Shown: positions 1 through 5,493 of the stretch, in pieces
Position numbering within the stretch: the stretch's first letter is position 1
Layout of the letters: each line of letters starts with the position of its first letter
From: Methanosarcinales archaeon
Lineage (GTDB): Archaea > Halobacteriota > Syntropharchaeia > Alkanophagales > Methanospirareceae
Reading direction: 5' to 3'
DNA: 13,549 nucleotides
Assembly: GCA_016649585.1 (NCBI GenBank)
Contig: JAENXH010000022.1
Span: forward strand, 1 to 13,549
Notes under the pieces: generated by a model
The model's database searches: none
What the model was told of the DNA's origin: nothing
Seen by the model: only the letters and a program-made list of their open reading frames with translations
Translations under genes and position numbers: made by a program

Positions 1-21
1 GATTTGGCTTTGGAGTTTTCA

Positions 22-213
22 ATGTCGGTGTTTGAGAAATTATTTTCACTCAAGGGGAAAACCGCCCTGGTGACGGGCGGCGCAACCGGTATCGGAAATA
101 TGATTGCAACCGCCCTTGTTGAGGCCGGTGCAAGCGTCATAATTGCCTCGCGAAAAGAAGAAGATTGCAAAAAACCTTCTTTTCGAACTCGATCGTTCAA
201 CTCTTTCTTATAG
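22..213 (+). pseudogene. Truncated short-chain dehydrogenase/reductase, N-terminal fragment
   Basis: This is the first quarter of an NAD(P)-dependent SDR enzyme. The glycine-rich cofactor motif TGGATGIG (residues 18-25 from the ATG at 22) is followed by the helix and second strand of a Rossmann fold, ending in ASRKEED. SDRs of this type, such as gluconate 5-dehydrogenase-like enzymes, are usually about 250 residues long; this frame ends at TAG 211-213 after 63. The last 15 or so residues, rich in Ser, Arg and Phe, do not resemble SDR sequence, and the catalytic Tyr-x-x-x-Lys region is absent. The ATG at 22 is preceded by GGAG (12-15) at good spacing, so the 5' end looks like a genuine start; the frame is also open upstream with a TTG at 4. 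It converges on rnp4 with only 12 nt between the stops. The substrate cannot be told. It is probably a deletion remnant, though a contig or assembly join cannot be excluded. Confidence 0.7.
151..185. repeat. 10-bp perfect inverted repeat at the SDR break point
   Basis: CGAAAAGAAG (151-160) and CTTCTTTTCG (176-185) are exact reverse complements separated by 15 nt. The right arm starts where recognisable SDR sequence ends. Read on the minus strand, the spacer contains a run of six T (169-174), so it could also act as a 3' end for the rnp4 transcript. Which of these roles it has, if any, is inference. Confidence 0.5.
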
Positions 214-225
214 ATAAGCACAACC

Positions 226-567
226 TCATTTTTCCTTCCCTCCTCTTCTCGACGATGGAGCCCGTGATGCTTTATACGGGCGTCTCATCTGCTGCCCACA
301 CCGCAAACACGTTGTTGTCATATAATCCCCCCTGAGTCTGACTCGTGCGTTCCTTCCAGGAATGAGAAGAGCGTAACAACGCTTGCATAGCCGCATCTTC
401 AGAGGCTTCGGTATTCGCGCCCGGTACCGCATCCCAATCGCACGCGCAAGCTCGATATATCGTTTACTTCTCTGCTCGCGCTCATCCCGTGCTTCTGCTT
501 CTGCAAGCTCGAATAGCCGTTCTATACGCTGTACTGCGAGATCTTCTATTCTTCTTCGTCGCTTCAT
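226..567 (-). CDS. rnp4: Ribonuclease P protein component 4 (Rpp21/Rpr2 family)
   Basis: This is a protein subunit of archaeal RNase P, which pairs with component 1 (Rpp29) and helps the RNase P RNA remove 5' leaders from precursor tRNAs. The 113-residue protein has the family layout: a basic N-terminal helical region (about 1-50, with RRRR at 3-6) and a zinc ribbon made of Cys61-x2-Cys64 and Cys87-x2-Cys90, followed by a basic tail. The segment before the first cysteine pair and the strand pattern between the pairs match archaeal Rpp21. Its length is normal for the family. It is transcribed away from the PUA gene, sharing the 568-705 promoter region, and converges with the SDR fragment. Base composition is GC-richer than in the RNA polymerase genes. 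The start is the only ATG giving the full helix; the predicted transcript has a short leader of about 12 nt from the box at 600-608. Confidence 0.9.
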   Translation of the reverse strand: MKRRRRIEDLAVQRIERLFELAEAEARDEREQRSKRYIELARAIGMRYRARIPKPLKMRLCKRCYALLIPGRNARVRLRGDYMTTTCLRCGQQMRRPYKASRAPSSRRGGKEK

Positions 568-579
568 TCACTAAAACGT

Positions 580-608
580 TCTTAAATAGAAAAGGAAATC
601 TTAAATAG
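580..608. promoter_or_regulatory. Divergent promoter region with tandem TATA-like boxes
   Basis: The 10-mer TCTTAAATAG occurs twice, at 580-589 and 599-608, start to start 19 bp. TTAAATA and its complement TATTTAA both resemble an archaeal TATA box, so the pair may serve both directions. On the plus strand the second copy is preceded by GGAAA, a possible BRE, placing a PUA-gene start near 630. On the minus strand the 600-608 copy would start rnp4 near 579. Placement is by sequence pattern only. Confidence 0.45.
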
Positions 609-624
609 CAATGTTGGAACTGTA

Positions 625-662
625 GTGTGGCCAAAAGGAAAACCACACCTCTCGATTGAGAG
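625..662 (+). promoter_or_regulatory. Two abutting hairpins in the leader of the PUA gene
   Basis: GTGTGG (625-630) can pair with CCACAC (643-648) across a 12-nt loop. Directly after it, CTCTC (649-653) can pair with GAGAG (658-662) across the four-base loop GATT. Both lie between the predicted promoter and the start codon at 709, in a leader of about 80 nt, which is long for an archaeal mRNA. The role is unknown; an RNA control element is conceivable because the gene encodes an RNA-binding protein. Confidence 0.3.
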
Positions 663-708
663 TTTGAGAAAACATTAACCGTTAGTTATTCCTTATGGTG
701 CAACCGTG

Positions 709-1194
709 ATGAATAAGATGGAAGAAAAGGATAGGATAATTCTACTCAAAAAGGCGAGAATCATCGCAGAGTTTCAGTTTGGCAAAGGAGCGGGCGAAAT
801 CTTGTTCCCTGATAACGTAGAATTTGTTCTATCACGGACGAGAAGGATAGCTCAGATAAAAGAGCAGGAAAAGAGGATAGCCACGCTCAGAAGTTATGAT
901 GGGCTGTTCACACTGGGCATAGAAGGAGCGGAAAGGCTGCATCAGTTCCTCAAATATCCACGGCTACGGGTGGTTATGAATGAAGAGAGCAGCGAATTTG
1001 TAAGAAAAGGCGAGACGGTATTTTGTAAACACGCAATCGACGTCGATCCAGCGATACGGGCTTATGACGAAGTTATCGTAGTGGATGAAACTGATAGCCT
1101 GCTTGCAACGGGAAAAGCTATGTTAGCAGCTGAAGAGATAAAAATCTTTAACCACGGCGTAGCAGTAAAGATACGTCATGGCGTAGAGAACTAA
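709..1194 (+). CDS. PUA-domain RNA-binding protein related to the archaeosine transglycosylase C-terminus
   Basis: This is a stand-alone archaeal protein of about 161 residues. The N-terminal half (about 10-80, including the stretch around FQFGKGAGEILFP) resembles the pre-PUA domain found in the C-terminal part of archaeal tRNA-guanine transglycosylase. The C-terminal half (about 85-158) is a PUA domain, recognisable by FVRKGETVF, DPAIRAYDEVIVVDE and the closing GVAVKIRHG. PUA domains bind structured RNA, commonly tRNA or rRNA; no catalytic domain is present, so this is probably an RNA-binding adaptor and its target is unknown. Possible starts are GTG 706, ATG 709 and ATG 715; I prefer ATG 709 because GGTG (697-700) lies 8 nt before it. 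It lies between rnp4 and pncC, has its own promoter, and is followed by a T-rich stretch at 1217-1234 that may end its transcript. Confidence 0.8.
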   Translation: MNKMEEKDRIILLKKARIIAEFQFGKGAGEILFPDNVEFVLSRTRRIAQIKEQEKRIATLRSYDGLFTLGIEGAERLHQFLKYPRLRVVMNEESSEFVRKGETVFCKHAIDVDPAIRAYDEVIVVDETDSLLATGKAMLAAEEIKIFNHGVAVKIRHGVEN

Positions 1195-1216
1195 AAAATC
1201 TCACATGCGAAATCTC

Positions 1217-1247
1217 TCATTTTACTTTATTTTTATGGATAAAGGAG
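1217..1247 (+). promoter_or_regulatory. AT-rich spacer: possible PUA-gene 3' end and pncC promoter
   Basis: The 68-nt gap between the PUA gene and pncC contains a T/A-rich tract from 1217 to 1236 that could be both an oligo-T 3' end and a TATA-like element. A GGAG follows at 1244-1247, but it lies 15 nt from the pncC ATG at 1263, farther than usual, so a short-leader or leaderless transcript is equally likely. Confidence 0.25.
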
Positions 1248-1262
1248 AGAATAACATAAGAA

Positions 1263-1766
1263 ATGATTGAGGAAGAGGTCGGCGATGCATTACGAAAGAG
1301 AGGGCTAACGTTAGCTACCGCAGAGTCGTGCACGGGTGGACTGGTAGGCCATAGGATAACAAATGTATCAGGCAGTTCTGACTATTATAAAGGCGGTGTA
1401 ATCGCGTATGCGAATGAAGTGAAAGAGAAACATTTGCACGTAGCGCGGGAAACATTGGAAGAGAAAGGTGCGGTAAGTGCAGAATGTGCGAGGGAGATGG
1501 CAAGCGGCGTTAGAACGCTTTTGAGTAGCGATATCGGCATTTCAACTACGGGCATTGCAGGACCCACCGGGGGAACACCTGACAAGCCTGTTGGATTAGT
1601 TTATATAGCATTGGCAACAAAAGAATACGTAGATTACGAGAAGCATATCTTCCATAAAGATAGAGAGGGGAACAAGCGTGAGGCGGCTGATGCTGCCCTT
1701 GAAATGCTAAAAAGGCATATTTTGGAAGGTAAAGTAAAATATTGGGCTCGTAGCTCAGAAAGGTAG
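1263..1766 (+). CDS. pncC: Nicotinamide-nucleotide amidase (CinA C-terminal domain family)
   Basis: This enzyme deamidates nicotinamide mononucleotide to nicotinate mononucleotide, recycling pyridine nucleotide for NAD synthesis in the cytoplasm. The 167-residue protein is the stand-alone CinA C-terminal domain, lacking the N-terminal MoCF-like domain of full CinA. Family signatures are TAESCTGG (19-26), the SSDYYKGGVIAYAN stretch, GAVS, and TGIAGPTGGTPDKPVG (about 97-112). The first 160 residues look complete, and the final residues after LEGKVKY are encoded by DNA that is also the 5' end of tRNA-Lys; the stop TAG 1764-1766 lies in the tRNA D-loop. That gives a 23-nt same-strand overlap. The tail is therefore probably incidental to function. 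Family assignment is secure; substrate assignment rests on the family, and some members may act otherwise. Confidence 0.9.
   Translation: MIEEEVGDALRKRGLTLATAESCTGGLVGHRITNVSGSSDYYKGGVIAYANEVKEKHLHVARETLEEKGAVSAECAREMASGVRTLLSSDIGISTTGIAGPTGGTPDKPVGLVYIALATKEYVDYEKHIFHKDREGNKREAADAALEMLKRHILEGKVKYWARSSER
1716..1722 (+). promoter_or_regulatory. Possible tRNA-Lys TATA box inside pncC
   Basis: CATATTT is centred about 25 nt before the first base of tRNA-Lys, the normal archaeal TATA-to-start distance, and is preceded by an A/G-rich stretch that could serve as BRE. If real, the tRNA and perhaps rpoH start here, separately from pncC. This rests on position and pattern only. Confidence 0.3.
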
Positions 1767-1817
1767 AGCAGCGGGCTTTTAACCCGTCGGCCGCGGGTTC
1801 AAATCCCGTCGAGCCCG
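1744..1817 (+). tRNA. tRNA-Lys, anticodon TTT
   Basis: The 74-nt gene folds into a full cloverleaf. The acceptor stem GGGCTCG/CGAGCCC has seven perfect pairs. The D stem is GCTC/GAGC with a loop containing GG. The anticodon stem is GCGGG/CCCGT, with loop CTTTTAA placing TTT at 1778-1780. The variable loop has 5 nt, the T stem is GCGGG/CCCGT, and the T loop is TTCAAAT. The discriminator is G and CCA is not encoded. There is no intron. It overlaps the last 23 nt of pncC and lies 21 nt before rpoH, so its excision probably cuts any transcript running from pncC into rpoH. Confidence 0.97.
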
Positions 1818-1838
1818 TAACAAAGCTGAAAGAAATAA

Positions 1839-2081
1839 ATGAAGAAAGAAAGAGTTTCAATACTTGAGCATGAGTTGGTGCCCAAGCACGAGATAGTAGG
1901 CGAGGAAAAGGTAGCAGAGCTCTTGGATGCGTACAAAATAAAAAAGGAACAACTGACTAAGATAAAATTATCTGATCCGGTCATAAAAGAGATAAAAGCA
2001 GAAGTGGACGACGTCGTGAGGATAACGAGGAGAAGTAGAATAGCAGGAAAATCTTTATCTTACCGGCTGGTTATAGAATAA
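1839..2081 (+). CDS. rpoH: DNA-directed RNA polymerase subunit H
   Basis: Subunit H is the archaeal counterpart of the C-terminal domain of eukaryotic Rpb5; it sits at the lower jaw of RNA polymerase and contacts downstream DNA. The 80-residue protein has the family's usual length and landmarks: HELVPKHEIV near the start, the LSDPVIKEI turn in the middle, and the ending SYRLVIE. It is the first gene of the conserved H-B-A'-A'' cluster, 15 nt before rpoB. No clear Shine-Dalgarno precedes ATG 1839; the upstream sequence is the end of tRNA-Lys plus 21 nt, so the mRNA 5' end may be made by tRNA 3' processing or by a start close to the ATG. That origin is inference. Confidence 0.95.
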   Translation: MKKERVSILEHELVPKHEIVGEEKVAELLDAYKIKKEQLTKIKLSDPVIKEIKAEVDDVVRITRRSRIAGKSLSYRLVIE

Positions 2082-2096
2082 AAGGGCGAGTACAAT

Positions 2097-5000
2097 ATGT
2101 TAGACCTGAGTGTTATTTCAAAGGTGTATTTAAAAAGGAAAAAAATAGCGCAGCATCAGCTCGATTCATTCAATTACTTCCTTGAGGTGGGCATGCAAAA
2201 AGTAATAGCCGAACAGAGACTTATAGAGACTTCTATCAGCAGCGAAGGCGAAGAGGGGGGAAAATATAAACTGGGAGTGAGGTTCAGCAAAATAAGCCTG
2301 GGCATACCAAAATCAAGGGAAGCAGATGGGTCTTCTGAAGAAATTTTCCCTTCGCAAGCAAGATTGAGGAATTTGAAATATGCTGCACCTGTATATCTGG
2401 ACATGCAGATCGTGAGGAAGTACGAAAACGGCGAGATAGAAGTTGAGAGGGATGAGAAAGAAGTTGAAATCGGCGAACTCCCAATCATGCTAAAGTCGAA
2501 GCGATGCAACCTATCCAAAGAGGTTCGTGAGGGTAAAATAGGGGGAAAACTTTCTGAAGAGGAATATGAAGAATGGTTGAAGAAAGTAGCAGGAGAAGAT
2601 CCTCTCGACCCTGGTGGCTATTTCATTATAAATGGTTCAGAGCATGTAATAATCACGCTGGAAGACCTCGCGCCAAATACTATTTTTGTGAATTTTGAGG
2701 AGAAATACGGAAGTAAAAATGTGGTTTCAAAGGTCTTTTCCCTTAAGCAGGGATTCCGAGTCCCGATAAGGGTAGAGATAAGTAAAAAGGATATCCTGGA
2801 GGTATCCTTCCCTGCTGTAGGGCGGAAAATAGAGTTTGTGACACTTATGCGAGCGTTGGGACTCGAAAATGACGAAGAAATACTAAAAACCGTCTCCGAT
2901 AATCCTGAGATAAAAAAGCACATTAAGGGGAATATAGAAGAGAGCAAGGTGCATACACAGGAAGAGGCGATAGAACTATTAGGTCGTAAAATCGCATCAA
3001 CGCAGGCAAAGGAGTATCGAGAAAAGCGCGTTAATTACATCTTAGACCGCTATTTCCTCCCACACCTTGACGACAAGATAGCTAAGGCACATTTCCTCGG
3101 AAGAATGGCGGAATCATGTTATGAGCTGCTTTTAGATAAGAGAAGCGAGGATGATAAAGATCATTACGCGAATAAAAGATTGAAGCTTGCGGGCGACCTG
3201 ATGGAAGACCTTTTCCGTGTCTCATTTACAAAACTTATACGTGATATGAGGTATCAGCTAGAACGTGCACATATGCGGAACAGAGAGCTAAAGATCTCTA
3301 CCGCGATCCGTTCCGATGTGCTTACAGAACGGATAACGCACGCCCTTGCAACCGGAAACTGGGTGGGTGGTAGAGCTGGCGTCTCGCAATTGTTAGAGAG
3401 GAGCAATTATGTGGCTACAGCGAGCCATCTGCGGCGGATAATTTCTCCGCTATCAAGGTCTCAGCCCCACTTTGCAGCTCGTGATTTGCATCCTACGCAA
3501 TGGGGAAAAATCTGCCCCAGTGAGACACCGGAAGGCCCAAATTGTGGATTGGTAAAGAACTTTTCACAACTGGTTGAAATATCAGTGGGAGAAGACGGGG
3601 AGAGCTTTAAGAACATTTTATACGAACTTGGTGTTATTCCCCCTGCTCGCTCTTTGGAGATAAGCGCCGAAAACAGGACTCGTGTGTTCATGAATGGTGA
3701 TTTCATCGGGTTCCACACTGATCCTGAGAGATTCGTGGAAGAGATGAGAATGAAGAGAAGAGGAGGAGAGATATCCACCCAGGTAAACGTCACCCATTAT
3801 GCGTATAGAAGCGATATAATGATAAACTCTGATCGTGGGCGGGCAAGAAGGCCGGTTATAGTGGTGGAGAAGGGAAAGCCTATGGTTACTGAATCACATA
3901 TCGTGAAACTGGTAGACGGCGATATGAACTTTGATGACCTGGTGAACGAAGGAGTGATAGAGTACCTGGACGCAGAAGAGGAGGAGAATGCACTGATAGC
4001 GCTGGACGAAGCAGATTTAGCAAAAGCAGATGGGGCGGACTACACACATATGGAGATAGACCCTTCTTTAATCTTAGGCATAGTAGCTGGGTTGATACCT
4101 TATCCGGACCACAATTCCTCGCCCCGTAATACAATGGGCTGTGCAATGCTGAAGCAATCTTTAGGACTCCCAGCCGCGAATTATAGAACGCGCACCGACA
4201 CCAGAACGCATCTTTTGCAAACTCCGCAGAAGCCCTTGGTGAAGACGAGAACGGCTGACATTATTCTCCACGATAAGAGACCTGCAGGGCAGAACTTTGT
4301 CATTGCGGTTTTAAGCTACGAAGGCTATAATATGGAAGATGCCTTGATTTTGAATCGCGCTGCAATGGACCGTGGGTTAGGTAGGAGCTATTTCTTCAGA
4401 ACGTATGAAGGAGTGGAAACAAGGTATCCTGGAGGGGAAGAGGATAGATTTGAGATACCCGATATGGAGATTGTGGGTGTGAGAAACCACGAAGCGTATA
4501 ACCAACTTGATGAAGACGGTATAATAAATTCCGAGATAGAAGTAGCACCAAATGATGTGCTGATCGGGAAGACAAGTCCACCACGGTTTTTAGAAGAAAC
4601 TACAGAGCTTTTAAGCCCTTTAGAACGAAGAGATACTTCTGTTTGCACTCGCCCCAATGAACAGGGAGTGGTAGATTCAGTGGTGCTCATGGAGTCAAGT
4701 AGCAATAGACGATTAACTAAAGTTTCTGTTCGAGAGCAGAAGGTTCCTGAGATAGGTGATAAGTTTGCATCGAGACATGGTCAGAAAGGAATTGTTGGAT
4801 TGATTGTACCTCCAGAAGATATGCCTTTTACCGGAGATGGAATCATCCCCGATATGATTATAAACCCCCATGCTATCCCCTCACGGATGACTGTGGGGCA
4901 CGTGCTGGAGATGATAGGTGGGAAAGCGGGTGCATTAGAGGGCAGATACATAGATGGGACGGCTTTCTTCGGTGAACCCGAGGAAGACTTAAGAGACACA

Positions 5001-5492
5001 CTTAAGCGTGCGGGCTTCTCCGACACCGGTAGAGAAACGATGTGGGACGGGATGGGTGGTAAGAAAATAGAGGCTGATGTGTTTGTAGGCGTGGCGTATT
5101 ATCAGAAGTTATATCATTTGGTATCCGCTAAGATGCATGCACGTGCGAGGGGGCCCGTGCAAATATTAACGAGACAACCGACGGAAGGAAAAGCAAGAGA
5201 AGGTGGGCTTCGTTTTGGTGAGATGGAAAGAGATGTCCTCATTGGGTATGGGGCAGCGATATCGCTAAAGGACAGGTTATTGGACGAGTCCGACAAAGTT
5301 GTTGAGCTGGTATGTGGGAATTGTGGTATGATTGCGTGTCCTGATATAAAAACCGGGGCGTTATATTGCCCAAATTGTGGTGCTGATACCGACATATACC
5401 CTGTAGAGATGAGCTATGCGTTTAAACTACTTCTTGATGAGATGAAAGCGATGTGTATTGCTCCGCGGTTAGAATTGGAAGAGGCGGTCTGA
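2097..5492 (+). CDS. rpoB: DNA-directed RNA polymerase subunit B (unsplit B''-B')
   Basis: This is the second-largest RNA polymerase subunit (bacterial beta, eukaryotic Rpb2 counterpart), forming one side of the active-site cleft. At 1131 residues it is full length and uninterrupted. It begins with the lobe/protrusion region (QHQLDSFNYFLE near 20, GGYFIINGSEHVII near 175), has SETPEGPN at 475-482, the catalytic-site segment GDKFASRHGQKG at 887-898, and a C-terminal zinc ribbon with Cys1073, Cys1076, Cys1091 and Cys1094 that packs against the clamp. In many methanogens and haloarchaea this protein is split into B'' and B' after the counterpart of about residue 590; here the frame runs through RRPVIVVEKG without a break. 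It is followed by rpoA1 after one nucleotide, indicating tight co-transcription. The weak ribosome site GGGCGAG precedes ATG 2097. Confidence 0.98.
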   Translation: MLDLSVISKVYLKRKKIAQHQLDSFNYFLEVGMQKVIAEQRLIETSISSEGEEGGKYKLGVRFSKISLGIPKSREADGSSEEIFPSQARLRNLKYAAPVYLDMQIVRKYENGEIEVERDEKEVEIGELPIMLKSKRCNLSKEVREGKIGGKLSEEEYEEWLKKVAGEDPLDPGGYFIINGSEHVIITLEDLAPNTIFVNFEEKYGSKNVVSKVFSLKQGFRVPIRVEISKKDILEVSFPAVGRKIEFVTLMRALGLENDEEILKTVSDNPEIKKHIKGNIEESKVHTQEEAIELLGRKIASTQAKEYREKRVNYILDRYFLPHLDDKIAKAHFLGRMAESCYELLLDKRSEDDKDHYANKRLKLAGDLMEDLFRVSFTKLIRDMRYQLERAHMRNRELKISTAIRSDVLTERITHALATGNWVGGRAGVSQLLERSNYVATASHLRRIISPLSRSQPHFAARDLHPTQWGKICPSETPEGPNCGLVKNFSQLVEISVGEDGESFKNILYELGVIPPARSLEISAENRTRVFMNGDFIGFHTDPERFVEEMRMKRRGGEISTQVNVTHYAYRSDIMINSDRGRARRPVIVVEKGKPMVTESHIVKLVDGDMNFDDLVNEGVIEYLDAEEEENALIALDEADLAKADGADYTHMEIDPSLILGIVAGLIPYPDHNSSPRNTMGCAMLKQSLGLPAANYRTRTDTRTHLLQTPQKPLVKTRTADIILHDKRPAGQNFVIAVLSYEGYNMEDALILNRAAMDRGLGRSYFFRTYEGVETRYPGGEEDRFEIPDMEIVGVRNHEAYNQLDEDGIINSEIEVAPNDVLIGKTSPPRFLEETTELLSPLERRDTSVCTRPNEQGVVDSVVLMESSSNRRLTKVSVREQKVPEIGDKFASRHGQKGIVGLIVPPEDMPFTGDGIIPDMIINPHAIPSRMTVGHVLEMIGGKAGALEGRYIDGTAFFGEPEEDLRDTLKRAGFSDTGRETMWDGMGGKKIEADVFVGVAYYQKLYHLVSAKMHARARGPVQILTRQPTEGKAREGGLRFGEMERDVLIGYGAAISLKDRLLDESDKVVELVCGNCGMIACPDIKTGALYCPNCGADTDIYPVEMSYAFKLLLDEMKAMCIAPRLELEEAV

Positions 5493-5493
5493 A

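Noticed and set aside
383..574. 63-codon plus-strand frame
   Set aside because: It is antisense to rnp4, has Arg/Ser-rich composition, and no ribosome site.
706..712. GTGATGA resembling box C of a C/D guide RNA
   Set aside because: It coincides with the start codon of the PUA gene, and I saw no properly spaced D, C' and D' boxes to complete a guide RNA.
1304..1315. Perfect 12-bp palindrome GCTAACGTTAGC
   Set aside because: It lies within the pncC coding sequence, encodes ordinary residues before the ESCTGG motif, and is not near a promoter; chance is sufficient.
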